Shown piece after piece: positions 27,337 through 36,238 of a stretch of DNA of 64,000 bases. The notes below the pieces were generated by a model, which was not told the DNA's origin, ran no database searches, and saw only the letters and a list, made by a program, of their open reading frames with translations. Position 1 is the stretch's first letter. Each line of letters opens with the position of its first letter. The DNA comes from Amycolatopsis thermoflava N1165. Lineage in GTDB: Bacteria > Actinomycetota > Actinomycetes > Mycobacteriales > Pseudonocardiaceae. The DNA lies in the NCBI RefSeq assembly GCF_000473265.1, contig NZ_KI421511.1:1601731-1665730 (forward strand), given 5' to 3'. Both the position numbers and the translations under genes were made by a program.

Positions 27337-28284
27337 TCAGTACAGCTCGATCTTCAACCGGGCCGTCCTGGCGCGGGAGACGCACAGCGCCATCTGGTCC
27401 CCGGCGGCCTTGTCCGCGGCCGACAGGCAGCTGTCCCGGTGCTCCGGCACGCCCTCCAGCACCCCGGAGACGCAGGACCCGCAGATGCCCTCCTCGCAGG
27501 ACTTGAAGACCTCGATGCCGTTCTCCCCGAGCACGGCGAGGATCGACTTGTCCGCGGGCACCTCGAACACCTCGCCGGTGTCCAGCTCGACGGTGAACGG
27601 CCGGTCGCCGCTGGTGTCGACCTCCGCCGCGACGAAATGCTCCACGTGCACGCGCGACTCACCGACGACGGGCGCGAAGACCGCGCCGACCTGCGCCATG
27701 AACCCCTCCGGCCCGCACGTGTACACCTGCGCGTCCGAGGTCAGCCCGGCCGCGACCTCCTTGAGGATCGTCGGCTGCTCGGCGCGCGGCACGCCGAACC
27801 GCAGGTGCACGCGGTCGCCGAACTCGCGCTCCAGCAGGCCGGCGAACGCGGCCTGCTCCCGGGCGCGGGCGAAGTAGTGCAGTTCGAACTCCGCGCCCCG
27901 CCGGTCCAGTTCGTAGGCCAGGCTCAGCAGCGGGGTGACGCCGACGCCGCCCGCCACCAGGACGTGGCGGGCGCCGTCGGCGACGCGCAGCAGGTTGCGG
28001 GGCTCGCCGATCTCCAGCGTGTCCCCGGCCCCGACGGTGTGCAGCGCCTCGGAACCGCCCCGCGACGCGGCTTCCTTCTTCACCGCGATCAGCAGCGACG
28101 AAGCCTCGTGCGGCGGCGAGCACAGCGAGTACTGCCGCACCAGGCCGGTCGGGCCGACGACGTCGACGTGCGCGCCGGCCTCGTACGGTCCCAGCGGGGC
28201 GCCGTCGTCGCGGACCAGGCGCAGGCTGCGGATCCCGGCGGCCTCCTGCCTGACCTCCGCGACGCGGACCACAGTTCTCGTCAT
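27337..28284 (-). CDS. iacF: Reductase component of a Rieske dioxygenase (iacF-like)
   Basis: 315 residues in the phthalate-dioxygenase-reductase plan: a flavin-binding barrel with RQYSLCSPP (R-x-Y-S), a NAD-binding domain with VAGGVGVTPLLSL and YTCGPEGFM, and a C-terminal plant-type [2Fe-2S] ferredoxin domain with C-x4-C-x2-C in SCEEGICGSC plus a distal Cys. It passes electrons from NAD(P)H to the IacCD oxygenase. It is the last gene of the iacABCDEF operon, 16 nt after iacE. The gene name rests on operon order and partner genes. Confidence 0.85.
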   Translation of the reverse strand: MTRTVVRVAEVRQEAAGIRSLRLVRDDGAPLGPYEAGAHVDVVGPTGLVRQYSLCSPPHEASSLLIAVKKEAASRGGSEALHTVGAGDTLEIGEPRNLLRVADGARHVLVAGGVGVTPLLSLAYELDRRGAEFELHYFARAREQAAFAGLLEREFGDRVHLRFGVPRAEQPTILKEVAAGLTSDAQVYTCGPEGFMAQVGAVFAPVVGESRVHVEHFVAAEVDTSGDRPFTVELDTGEVFEVPADKSILAVLGENGIEVFKSCEEGICGSCVSGVLEGVPEHRDSCLSAADKAAGDQMALCVSRARTARLKIELY

Positions 28285-28300
28285 CGTCCCTCCCTCGGGT

Positions 28301-29026
28301 TCAGCGCAGGTAGAGCCCGCCGTTGGCATCCCAGCAGGCGCCGGTGACGGAGGCGGCCCCGGGCGAGGCGAGCAGGGCGACCATCCGGGCGATGAACGCC
28401 GGGTCGCCGAGCCTGCCGACCGGGATGCTCCGGGCGAGCCCGTCGACGTCGTCCACAATGGACCGCACCATCGGGCTGTCCTGCGGGCCGGGCGACACCG
28501 CGTTGACCGTCACCCCGTGCGGCGCGAGTTCGCGGGCGAACACCTTGGTGGCGGACAGGACCGCGCCCTTGGAGGACGCGTAGTGCCCGCCGGTCGCGGT
28601 GCCGCCGTTCTGCCCGGCGAGCGAGGCCATGTTCACGATCCGGCCGTAGCCCTGCGCGGCGAAGTGCGCGCCGAAGACCTGGCAGGCGGAGAACGTGCCG
28701 CCGAGGTTCACCTTCAGCACGGCGTCCAGCTCGTCGGCGGTGATGTCCATCAGCTTCTTCGCCTGCGTGCGGGCGGCGTTGTTGACCAGCACGTGCACCG
28801 ATCCGAAGTCGGCCAGCACAGCGGCGAGCAGGCCGTCCACGGCCGCGCGGTCGGCGACGTCGACGGCGTACCCCTTGGCCTCGCCCAGTTCCTTGGCCAG
28901 CGCCTCGGCGGCGGCCCCGTCGAGGTCGGCGATCGCGACGCGGTAGCCGTCGGCGTGCAGGCGCCGCACGATCGCCTCGCCGAGACCGTGCGCGCCGCCG
29001 GTGACGACCGCGGTCTGCGCGCTCAC
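28301..29026 (-). CDS. iacE: Short-chain dehydrogenase/reductase (iacE-like)
   Basis: 241 residues, classical SDR: cofactor motif TGGAHGLG near the N terminus, NNAA in VLVNNAARTQA, catalytic Ser in NMASLAGQ and Y-x3-K in HYASSKGA. It would use NAD(P) to oxidise or reduce a hydroxyl or keto group of an IAA intermediate. The GTG start at 29026 overlaps the stop of iacD (GTGA). Position five of the canonical iac order supports the name. Confidence 0.82.
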   Translation of the reverse strand: MSAQTAVVTGGAHGLGEAIVRRLHADGYRVAIADLDGAAAEALAKELGEAKGYAVDVADRAAVDGLLAAVLADFGSVHVLVNNAARTQAKKLMDITADELDAVLKVNLGGTFSACQVFGAHFAAQGYGRIVNMASLAGQNGGTATGGHYASSKGAVLSATKVFARELAPHGVTVNAVSPGPQDSPMVRSIVDDVDGLARSIPVGRLGDPAFIARMVALLASPGAASVTGACWDANGGLYLR

Positions 29027-29523
29027 AGCAGGAACCCCGCGGCGGGCACGGCGTCCTCGCTGTCCACCAGCCGCACGACCTTCTCGGCGATGCGGTCGCC
29101 GGAGTCCGACAGCCGGACGCGGTGGCGCACGTCGGCGGCCCAGATGTCGTGCCGCCCGCGCTTGTAGGCGATCAGCACCTGCGCCGACCGCAGCACGACC
29201 TCGGTGTCGGTCACGGTCTCCGGCACGAACCGGGACACGGTGCGCACGGTGCGGGCCGCGTCGACGGCGGCGATGGCGTAGCCCTCGGTCATGCGGGTCA
29301 CGCGCATGGCCCGCATCCGCGCGTCGTCGTAGATCATGTTGAGCGTGCCCGGGAAGTCCTCGGTGTCGGGGTCGATCGGCACGATGTAGCGGGCGTCGTC
29401 GGTGTAGAGCTCCTGCCACACCAGGTAGTCCTTGCGGTCGAGCAGCTCGGCCTCCCGCCAGACCAGCTCGACCGCCCTTGCCACCCGGACGTCGGTCAGC
29501 GGGACGGTGATCGTGTCAGTCAT
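29023..29523 (-). CDS. iacD: Aromatic-ring-hydroxylating dioxygenase beta subunit (iacD-like)
   Basis: 166 residues, cone-shaped NTF2-like fold of ring-hydroxylating dioxygenase small subunits: VELVWREAELLDRKDYLVW, then YTDDARYIVPI, and a C-terminal SDSGDRIAEKVVRLVDSE. It is structural in the alpha3beta3 oxygenase. The ATG lies inside the end of the alpha-subunit gene (8-nt overlap), so synthesis is coupled. Confidence 0.88.
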   Translation of the reverse strand: MTDTITVPLTDVRVARAVELVWREAELLDRKDYLVWQELYTDDARYIVPIDPDTEDFPGTLNMIYDDARMRAMRVTRMTEGYAIAAVDAARTVRTVSRFVPETVTDTEVVLRSAQVLIAYKRGRHDIWAADVRHRVRLSDSGDRIAEKVVRLVDSEDAVPAAGFLL

Positions 29524-30793
29524 CGCTCATCATCTGCTTCCACATCCGGTAGGCGGCGCGCATCCCGGTCTCGTCGGTCACGTGGGCGGTCGGCCAGCCG
29601 TGCTCGTCGTCCTTCTCCCTGCCGAGCCCGCGGTTGACCAGGATCGGCATGTCCGGCGCGGCCTGGGCGCCACGCTGCACGCGGTCCCAGCCCTCGGCGT
29701 CGTCCGGGGTGCCGAACCCGAACGGTCCCTGGAAGTGCTCGTGGATGCGCAGCCGCTCGCGGTTGACGACGTCCAGCTCGGGCGGCCCGTCCGGGCCGAT
29801 CGCGATGTGCTCGATCAGCGTCTCGTCGACCGAGATCGGCCGCAGGACGCGGAAGAACGCCGCCGACATCGACACGTTCGGGAACAGGTTGAGGTTGAAC
29901 CCGGTGCCGTGCATGGCGCGGACCAGCTTGCGCACGGCCGCGTCGTCGAGCGTCTTGGACAGCTCCGCCACGACGTGGTCGAAGCGGGCCTGCAGCGGTT
30001 CGCTGCCGTCGTCGGCGTCGAGATCGGAGTGCTCGGGCACCATCTGCATGACGCTGTGGCCGTTGCCCAGCGCGTGCGTGATCGCCGCCGGGTCGGTCAT
30101 GAACGACATCATGTCCGCGGTCTCGGCGTCCACCGACGCCATCCACGACCGGTGCACGATCGGGAAGTGGTAGCCGTCGGTGGTGTTCTCGAGCTGGATC
30201 TTCCAGTTGCCGCGGAACCGGAACTGGTGCTTGCCCAGCACCTTGATCGGGTAGCCGCCGCCCTGCTTCATGAACCGGTCCAGCCACAGCTTCGCGTCGC
30301 CGAGGAAGTCCGCCAGCGGCTCGATGCCCTCGTCGAACGTGGCGAACACCATGCCGCCGTAGGACTCGGTGCGCAGCTTGCGCAGCGACAGGTCCTTCTT
30401 GTCCGCCACGCCCTCGTACCCGTCCGGGTACGGGATGCCGCGCAGCGTGCCGTCCAGGCCGTAGGACCACGCGTGGTACGGGCAGGTGAACCCGTTGGCC
30501 TTGCCCCGCGGCTTCTCGCACAGGCTCGCGCCGCGGTGGCGGCAGCGGTTGAGCAGCGTGTGCAGGGCGCCCTTGCGGTCCCGCGACACGATCACCGGCT
30601 GGCGGCCGACGTAGGTGGACTTGAAGGTGCCCGGCCCGGGCAGCTCGCTTTCGTGCGCGACCCACACCCAGGTGCGCTCGAAGATCCTCGTCATCTCCTG
30701 CTCGAAGATCTCCGGGTCGGTGTAGAGGCGGCCGGCGACGCGGTCGGCGAGCACGAGGTCCGCGGGCGCGTCGGCGAAGATGTTCTCGGTCAT
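29516..30793 (-). CDS. iacC: Rieske dioxygenase alpha subunit (iacC-like)
   Basis: 425 residues. The Rieske [2Fe-2S] ligands are Cys84, His86, Cys104 and His107 (CRHRGASLCEK, TCPYHAWSYG). The mononuclear iron site has the bridging Asp206 and ligands His209 and His214 in NTTDGYHFPIVH. Ring-hydroxylating oxygenases insert both atoms of O2; in the iac pathway IacC with IacD and IacF acts late, on the route from oxidised IAA to catechol. It follows iacB by 11 nt. Confidence 0.9.
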   Translation of the reverse strand: MTENIFADAPADLVLADRVAGRLYTDPEIFEQEMTRIFERTWVWVAHESELPGPGTFKSTYVGRQPVIVSRDRKGALHTLLNRCRHRGASLCEKPRGKANGFTCPYHAWSYGLDGTLRGIPYPDGYEGVADKKDLSLRKLRTESYGGMVFATFDEGIEPLADFLGDAKLWLDRFMKQGGGYPIKVLGKHQFRFRGNWKIQLENTTDGYHFPIVHRSWMASVDAETADMMSFMTDPAAITHALGNGHSVMQMVPEHSDLDADDGSEPLQARFDHVVAELSKTLDDAAVRKLVRAMHGTGFNLNLFPNVSMSAAFFRVLRPISVDETLIEHIAIGPDGPPELDVVNRERLRIHEHFQGPFGFGTPDDAEGWDRVQRGAQAAPDMPILVNRGLGREKDDEHGWPTAHVTDETGMRAAYRMWKQMMSDD

Positions 30794-30804
30794 GGTGTCC
30801 TCTC

Positions 30805-31185
30805 CTAGCCGGGCAGCTCGACGTCTTCGCGCACCGTCAGCGCGCGGCCGATGCGGGCTTCGACCTTGGCGAAGCGCCACAGCTTCGCGCCGCCGTCGCC
30901 GACCGGGGTGGTGCGGAACAGGTTGCAGGCGGCCTTGACGGTCTCGGCCGTGTCCACGTCGGCGAGGATGTAGGCGGTCCACGGCCAGCCGTCGGAGGGG
31001 CCGACCATGTGCGAGTCGTCGTCGATGTCGCCGATGAAGTCCACGCCCGGCAAGGCCTTGATGCCGTCCATCATGGACACGAAGGCCTGCCACACGTGCC
31101 CCGGCGTGATGCCGTCGGCAGGCAGGTCGAAGAAGTTCTGGTTGATGCCGATGCAGAACAGCACGCGCAGGGGCGTCGCGCTCAT
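30805..31185 (-). CDS. iacB: IacB-like small protein
   Basis: 126 residues starting MSATPLRVLFCIGINQNFFD. The protein is a compact alpha/beta domain with the segments MMDGIKALPGVDFIGDIDDD, GPSDGWPWTAYILADV and AACNLFRTTPVGDG. This pattern matches my memory of IacB, a small protein found only in IAA-degradation clusters and of unclear biochemical role. It lies second in the operon, between iacA and iacC, exactly as in characterised iac clusters. This placement is the best single support for the iac assignment. Confidence 0.8.
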   Translation of the reverse strand: MSATPLRVLFCIGINQNFFDLPADGITPGHVWQAFVSMMDGIKALPGVDFIGDIDDDSHMVGPSDGWPWTAYILADVDTAETVKAACNLFRTTPVGDGGAKLWRFAKVEARIGRALTVREDVELPG

Positions 31186-31214
31186 CTCGGTCCTCCTCGT
31201 CGGTGGTGGTCGGG

Positions 31215-32348
31215 TCAGCGGAAGCCGGGGCTGGTGGGCGGCAGTCCCATGAGGACGGCCCCGGCGGAGTCGAAGATCGCCGGCCCGAGGAAGGCGTGCT
31301 GCTTGGGCACCAGCGCGTCGCCGGCCAGGTCACGCAGCGGGTGCTCGGTGTAGATCGGGGCGGTGCCGGAGATCTCGACCAGCCGGTCCACCACGCCGGA
31401 GGCCACGCGGGCCAGGTGCGCGGAGGCCAGCCGCAGCCGGGCGTTGTGCTCGTCGGTGGCGGTGTCGCCGCGCAGCACGTGCTGCCACACCTGGTCGCTC
31501 AGGTCGTAGAACCAGGCGCGGGCCGAGCTCAGGTCCGCCTCGGCGCGGGCGACCTCGGTGCGGTAGTAGGCCCGGTCGGCGAGCTTCGGCGCGCCGGTCA
31601 CACCGGTGTAGCCGCCGCCGACCTGCTTCGCGTGGTCCAGGGCCGCCCGCGCCACGCCCGCGCCGACCACGGCGAGGACCTGGGAGGCGTAGGCGATCGT
31701 CGGGTAGTGGTACAGCGGCTCGTCCACGGTCGGCGCGCCGCCGCGGATGAAGGTCCACTCGCGGGGCACCTCGACCCCGCGCACGACGATGTCGAACGAG
31801 CCGGTGGCCCGCATGCCCACGACGTCCCAGTCCTGGACGATCTCGACCTGGTCCGGCCGCAGGACCGCGGTGCGCGGCTTGCCGCCGGAGTCCTCGTCGC
31901 CGGGCAGGCCGACGCCGATCAGGTCGGCGCCCATGCAGCCGCTGGCGAACTTCCAGTGCCCGTCGACCAGGTAGCCGCGCTCGGTGGCGGCGGCGCGCTG
32001 CATCGGGAACAACGCGCCGGCGAAGGCCACGTCCGGGCCGTCGCGGTACAGCTCGGCCTGGGTGTCCAGCGGCAGCGCGGCCAGGTAGACCTGCGCGGAG
32101 CCGAAGCTCGCGACCCAGCCGGTGGAACCGTCGACGACCGAGATCCGCTCGATGGTGTCGAGGAACTCGGCGGGCGGCAGCGGCTGCCCGCCGAACTTGC
32201 CCGGCGTCGCCGCCCGGTAGATCCCGATCTGCTTGAGCCGTGCGACGAAGTCCTTCGGCACGTAGCGCTGCTCGCGGAACTCCTGCCGCCGCTGCGCGAG
32301 CTCGGCCAGGACGTCGTCGAACCCGGCGCCCTGCGGGGTGTGCACCAT
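31215..32348 (-). CDS. iacA: Acyl-CoA-dehydrogenase-like flavin monooxygenase (iacA-like)
   Basis: 377 residues with the acyl-CoA dehydrogenase fold: N-terminal helices, a middle beta domain (GHWKFASGCMGADLIGVGLP, RATGSFDIVVRGVEVP) and a C-terminal helical bundle. As in group D flavin hydroxylases, the usual acyl-CoA dehydrogenase catalytic Glu region is not apparent. In iac clusters IacA, with reduced flavin from IacG, starts IAA oxidation. The ATG at 32348 has AGGAGG just upstream. First gene of the minus-strand operon, divergent from the histidine kinase, with the regulon box 82 nt upstream. Confidence 0.83.
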   Translation of the reverse strand: MVHTPQGAGFDDVLAELAQRRQEFREQRYVPKDFVARLKQIGIYRAATPGKFGGQPLPPAEFLDTIERISVVDGSTGWVASFGSAQVYLAALPLDTQAELYRDGPDVAFAGALFPMQRAAATERGYLVDGHWKFASGCMGADLIGVGLPGDEDSGGKPRTAVLRPDQVEIVQDWDVVGMRATGSFDIVVRGVEVPREWTFIRGGAPTVDEPLYHYPTIAYASQVLAVVGAGVARAALDHAKQVGGGYTGVTGAPKLADRAYYRTEVARAEADLSSARAWFYDLSDQVWQHVLRGDTATDEHNARLRLASAHLARVASGVVDRLVEISGTAPIYTEHPLRDLAGDALVPKQHAFLGPAIFDSAGAVLMGLPPTSPGFR

Positions 32349-32430
32349 CGCGCCTCCTCCTACTCGCGGGTTGCCCACCGACGGTAGGCAGGCGGGGCCG
32401 CCGCGCGGAATTGGTGGTTCCTGGCACCGG

Positions 32431-32449
32431 GTAGGGGATTCCTTCAGCG
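32431..32449. promoter_or_regulatory. Regulon box 1, GTAGGGGATTCCTTCAGCG
   Basis: 82 nt upstream of iacA (minus strand) and 32 nt upstream of the histidine kinase (plus strand). It matches the box at 46192-46210 at 18 of 19 positions (and 21 of 23 with flanks), and the box at 37472-37492 closely. Confidence 0.65.
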
Positions 32450-32481
32450 CGCGCCGGGCGCGCCCGGCTTACGCTGGCGGG

Positions 32482-33960
32482 ATGCAGGTGGATCCACGCG
32501 CGCCCGAACTGGTCACCGAGGACTTCGTGGCCATGCTCAACGCCAGCCGCATGTGCGTGCTGGTGCACGACGCGGCGACGAAGAACATCCTGTGGGCCAA
32601 CCCGGCGGCGTGCGAGATGCTCGAGTGGAGCGTGGCCGAGCTGCGTCCGCTCAAGGCGAACCACATGAGCAGCACCGCGCGCCAGTACGACCGCGTGATC
32701 GGCCGCGCGTGGCTGCAGGACGCGGTGGAGAAGGGCACGAACAGCATCGAGTGGCACTACCGGTCCCGCACGGGACGGGTGATCCCGACCGAGGCCATCG
32801 CGATCCGCGTGGAACTCGCGCAGGGGCCCGCGGTGATGGTGCAGTTCCGCGACATCGAGCGGGAGCAGGAGATCGAGCAGGAGCTGCGGCGCACCGCGTC
32901 CTACATGGACGCGCTGGCGCACCGCACGTCCACGATCGCGCTGATGCTGGACCGCGACGGCGTGCTGCGGTTCGCCACCGACACGGCGCTGAAGGTGATC
33001 GGCGCGGACAGCGGGCAGCCGCTCGGCCCGCTGTCGGGGTACGGCACGCTGCGGCTGGCCGGCCGCCCGGCGTCCTGGCCGGAGGTACTGGAGCGGGCCG
33101 ATCCGGTGACCACGGTGCAGCTCGCGCTCACCGGCGCCGACGAGCCGGTGTGGCTGGAGGGCAGCCTCGAACGGCTCCAGGAGACCGGCGGGGACGCGTT
33201 GCTGATGATCCTGCACGACGTGTCCGGCCGCGTGCAGGCGGACCTCCGCCGGGAACGCGAGCTGCAGCAGGAGAACTACCTGGCGCGCTACAACGCGATG
33301 GGCGACATGGCGATGGCGATCGCGCACGAGCTGGGCCAGCCGCTCGCGGCGGCGGCGAACTTCCTCGGCGGCGCCGCGCGGCACGCGTCCGGGACGGCCG
33401 CGGAGCAGGTGCGGTTCGGCATCGACAGCGCGGTCCGGCAGATCGACCGCGCGAGCGCCATCGTCGCGGCCCTGCGCGCGTTCGTCGGGCACCTCGAGCA
33501 CGTGCGCCAGGTGGCCGACCTCGCCGAGATCGTCACCGAATGCCTGTACTTCGTGCGGCTGCGGGCGGACGCGGCCGGCGTCGACGTGGTGGTCCGCGAG
33601 CCGCCCGGTCCGGTGCCGGTGCGGTGCGAACGGGTGCTGACCGGGCAGGTGGTCCTCAACTTCTGCTTCAACGCCATCGACGAGGTGGCGGCCTTCGGCC
33701 CGGAACGCCGCGAGATCGTGCTGACCACGCGCGCCGAGGGCGGGGAGGGCGTGCTGACGGTGGAGGACTGGGGACGGGGCCTGCCGCGGGACCCGTTCGC
33801 CGAGTCGTTCACCTCGAAGGAGCACGGCAGCGGCATCGGCCTGGCGCTGTCGCACCGGATCATCACGCGCCAGCACGGCCGCATCTGGGCCGAGCCCCGC
33901 GACGGCGCGGGCTCGCGGTTCGGGTTCGCCCTGCCTCTCGCGGAAACAGCTGGGACGTAA
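32482..33960 (+). CDS. PAS-domain sensor histidine kinase, FixL-like
   Basis: 492 residues, no membrane helices, so a cytoplasmic sensor. An N-terminal PAS domain covers about residues 13-115 (VLVHDAATKNILWANPAACE), and a second PAS-like region about 150-250. The phosphoacceptor His is near residue 282 in AIAHELGQPLAAAANF. ATP-binding boxes follow: N box VLNFCFNAIDEVA, G1 VEDWGRGLP, G2 GSGIGLALSH. It probably senses IAA or a breakdown product directly and phosphorylates the FixJ-like regulator encoded at 36239-36850. It diverges from iacA. Confidence 0.88.
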   Translation: MQVDPRAPELVTEDFVAMLNASRMCVLVHDAATKNILWANPAACEMLEWSVAELRPLKANHMSSTARQYDRVIGRAWLQDAVEKGTNSIEWHYRSRTGRVIPTEAIAIRVELAQGPAVMVQFRDIEREQEIEQELRRTASYMDALAHRTSTIALMLDRDGVLRFATDTALKVIGADSGQPLGPLSGYGTLRLAGRPASWPEVLERADPVTTVQLALTGADEPVWLEGSLERLQETGGDALLMILHDVSGRVQADLRRERELQQENYLARYNAMGDMAMAIAHELGQPLAAAANFLGGAARHASGTAAEQVRFGIDSAVRQIDRASAIVAALRAFVGHLEHVRQVADLAEIVTECLYFVRLRADAAGVDVVVREPPGPVPVRCERVLTGQVVLNFCFNAIDEVAAFGPERREIVLTTRAEGGEGVLTVEDWGRGLPRDPFAESFTSKEHGSGIGLALSHRIITRQHGRIWAEPRDGAGSRFGFALPLAETAGT

Positions 33961-33973
33961 GGAAAACCCTTAC
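33957..33973. promoter_or_regulatory. Regulon box-like palindrome GTAAGGAAAACCCTTAC
   Basis: A palindrome 81 nt upstream of iacG that shares the GTARGGRAWWCC core and spacing of the three regulon boxes but is clearly weaker. It overlaps the stop codon of the kinase gene. A second dyad, GGGAAG-N8-CTTCCC, lies at 33980-33999. Confidence 0.4.
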
Positions 33974-34054
33974 CGGGGCGGGAAGAACTCTCACTTCCCG
34001 GCGGCCCCGCCGCGCGCGTACGTTCGAGCTGTTCGGCGATCGTTTGGAGGAATC

Positions 34055-34561
34055 GTGCCCGAGCTGACCCGGCAGCAGACCGAGTTCCGCGCCGCGATGG
34101 CCAACCTCTCGGCGGCGGTCACCGTCATCACCACCGACGGTCCCCGTGGCCGCGCCGGCATGACCGTGAGCGCGGCCTGTTCGGTGACCGACTCGCCGCC
34201 GACCGTGCTGGTCTGCGTGAACCGCACCGCCCGCTCGCACGACGTGCTGGTCGGCAACGGCAGGCTGGCGGTGAACGTGCTGGGCGCCGGCCAGGAGGAC
34301 CTGGCGCTGCACTTCGCGGGCGCCACCGGTGTGCCCACCGCGGAGCGGTTCACCGACGGGCGGTGGGACCTGGCGACGCACGGGGTGCCGGTGCTCACCG
34401 GGGCGTGCGCCTCGGTGGTCGGCACCGTCGTCGCCGAGCAGGCGTCGGGGTCGCACTCGGTGCTGTTCGTCGAGGTGGACACCGTGATCACCGGGGACGA
34501 CCCCGCGGCGCTGGTGTACTTCCAGCGCCGGTTCCACAGCCTCGGCACCACTGCGGCGTAG
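34055..34561 (+). CDS. iacG: Flavin reductase (iacG-like)
   Basis: 168 residues from a GTG start. It has the flavin-reductase FMN-binding barrel: FRAAMANLSAAVTVITTDGP, then GMTVSAACSVTDSPPTVLVC (the T-x-S-S-like flavin-binding region) and the end YFQRRFHSLG. It reduces FMN or FAD with NAD(P)H to supply the IacA monooxygenase. First gene of a plus-strand trio with the 85-aa gene and the amidase, starting 94 nt after the kinase. Confidence 0.85.
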   Translation: MPELTRQQTEFRAAMANLSAAVTVITTDGPRGRAGMTVSAACSVTDSPPTVLVCVNRTARSHDVLVGNGRLAVNVLGAGQEDLALHFAGATGVPTAERFTDGRWDLATHGVPVLTGACASVVGTVVAEQASGSHSVLFVEVDTVITGDDPAALVYFQRRFHSLGTTAA

Positions 34562-34571
34562 GAGAGCGGCC

Positions 34572-34829
34572 ATGGAGCGGATGACGCTGACCTGCTACAA
34601 CGACACGCACGGCTACGGCTGGCGGCACGTGGACCTGTTCGTGCACGACGCCGAGGGGCGCGAGCTGAACTGGGTGCACTGGCAGGTGCCCGACGACGGC
34701 CCGGAGGCGGCGGACGCGGTGACGAGGAAGGTCGAGCCGACGTTGCGCCGGACCTCGGAGTGGCGGCACGGCGTGAGTGAGAGCGGGATGGATTTCTGGG
34801 TCGCCGACGCCGCCTGGGAGGACGCGTGA
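34572..34829 (+). CDS. Unrecognised 85-residue protein within the iac cluster
   Basis: A small soluble protein beginning MERMTLTCYNDTHGYGWRHV. It is rich in Trp and His, with WRHVDLFVHDAEGRELNWVH and EWRHGVSESGMDFWVADAAW. The start is 10 nt after iacG, with GAGAGCGGCC upstream, and its stop overlaps the GTG start of the amidase, so it is made with them. I do not recognise a family. The location suggests a helper or small enzyme of IAA catabolism, which is inference only. Confidence 0.7.
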   Translation: MERMTLTCYNDTHGYGWRHVDLFVHDAEGRELNWVHWQVPDDGPEAADAVTRKVEPTLRRTSEWRHGVSESGMDFWVADAAWEDA

Positions 34830-36046
34830 ACCCGCTGCGCGCGCCGTGGTCCCTGCGTGAGCTGGTGACCGGCTCGGCGGGCGGGGCGCTGCGGCGGTCC
34901 CGCGAGCGCATCGCCGAGACGGAGCCGGCGCTGCGGGCGTGGGTGGAGCTGGCGTGGCCGGAGCCGGTCGCGGGCGGCCCGCTCGGCGGGGTGCCGCTCG
35001 GGGTGAAGGACATCATCGACGTGGCCGGCCTGCCCACCCGGTGCGGATCCGGCCTGCGCGCGGGCAGCCCGCCCGCCGCGGCCGACGCCGCGATCGTGAC
35101 GGCGTGGCGGCGGGCGGGCGCGGTGCCGGTCGGCAAGACGGTGACCACGGAGTTCGCGTTCTTCTCCCCCGGCCCGACGGACAACCCGAGCGCGCCGGGC
35201 CACACGCCGGGTGGGTCGTCGAGCGGCTCGGCGGCGGCGGTCGCGTCGGGGCAGGTGCCGCTCGCACTCGGGTCGCAGACCGCCGGTTCGGTGATCCGGC
35301 CGGCGTCGTTCTGCGGGGTCGCGGCGATGGTGCTGAGCCACGGCCGGTTCCCGGTCGACGGGGTCACCGGGCTGAGCCCGAGCCTGGACAGCCACGGCTT
35401 CTACACCGCGCGGGTGTCGGATCTGGCGCTGGCTCACGCGGCGCTGACCGGTTCGCCGGACGCGGCCGGACTGCCCGCCCGTCCCCCGCGGCTGCTGCTG
35501 TGGACGGGCATCGCCGGGCCCGCGATGCGTGCGGCGCTGGCGGTTGCGAGGGACCGCCTGGTGACCGCGGGCGCCGTGGTGGAGGCGTTCCCGGACGAGC
35601 GGCTGATCGCGGAGCTGACCGCGGCGCACCCGGTGGTGATGGCGTACGAGGCGGCGCGCGAACGGGCCGCCGAGCTGGCGCGGGTGGCGGAGTTGAGCGC
35701 GCCGCTGGCGAACCTGCTGCAGACGGGCGCCCGCACCCCGGAGGCGGAGTACCGACGGGCGCGGGAGTTCGTGCGGTCGGCCGCGTCGGCGGTGTCGGAT
35801 TTCCTGGGTTCCTACGACGCGATCCTCGGCCCCGCGGCGCCCGGTCCCCCACCGGAGGGCCTGGCCGGCACGGGAGACCCGGTGCTGAGCCGGCCGTGGC
35901 AGGCGCTGGGTGTTCCGCAGGTGGCCGTGCCGGGCTTGTCCACTGAGGACGGGCTGCCGCTGGGGGTGCAACTGATCGGCCGGGCGCAGGAGGAGACCGG
36001 ACTGCTGACAACGGCTTGCTGGGTGGAACGCGCATTGGCGGAGTGA
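34826..36046 (+). CDS. iacH: Amidase-signature hydrolase (iacH-like)
   Basis: 406 residues from a GTG start overlapping the previous stop. The Ser-cisSer-Lys triad is visible: Lys61 in GVPLGVKDIID, the cis-Ser at about 131 in HTPGGSSSGSAAAV, and the nucleophile Ser155 in QTAGSVIRPA, 24 residues later as in the family. In iac clusters IacH is an amidase-signature enzyme, and could open the oxindole lactam of an oxidised IAA intermediate. It could alternatively hydrolyse indole-3-acetamide or IAA conjugates. Convergent with the response regulator. Confidence 0.82.
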   Translation: MNPLRAPWSLRELVTGSAGGALRRSRERIAETEPALRAWVELAWPEPVAGGPLGGVPLGVKDIIDVAGLPTRCGSGLRAGSPPAAADAAIVTAWRRAGAVPVGKTVTTEFAFFSPGPTDNPSAPGHTPGGSSSGSAAAVASGQVPLALGSQTAGSVIRPASFCGVAAMVLSHGRFPVDGVTGLSPSLDSHGFYTARVSDLALAHAALTGSPDAAGLPARPPRLLLWTGIAGPAMRAALAVARDRLVTAGAVVEAFPDERLIAELTAAHPVVMAYEAARERAAELARVAELSAPLANLLQTGARTPEAEYRRAREFVRSAASAVSDFLGSYDAILGPAAPGPPPEGLAGTGDPVLSRPWQALGVPQVAVPGLSTEDGLPLGVQLIGRAQEETGLLTTACWVERALAE

Positions 36047-36085
36047 TCGCGCGCTCGTCGGTGGGCGCGCGGGCTCCACAAAGGA

Positions 36086-36100
36086 CCTCCCGCCGGGAGG
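36086..36100. terminator. Hairpin CCTCCC-GCC-GGGAGG between convergent genes
   Basis: A 6-bp perfect GC stem with a 3-base loop in the gap between the amidase and the response regulator. There is no T tract, as is usual in actinobacteria. A larger weak stem (TGCGGC...GCCGCA) follows. Confidence 0.4.
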
Positions 36101-36238
36101 CAGCGCGACCCGCTCGGTAAACCCGGGGCGCGATCCGCCCGGCACCACGCACCGCCGGAATGCAGTGCGGCCCGCCAGACCGGCGAGCCGCACTCAGTAG
36201 TGAGCCCGCAGGCTCCACACACGACCCGCAGAAAACCC

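Noticed and set aside
31330..33876. 848-codon minus-strand frame across the kinase and iacA
   Set aside because: It is antisense to the kinase and out of frame with iacA. Composition is Arg/His/Gly-rich without motifs.
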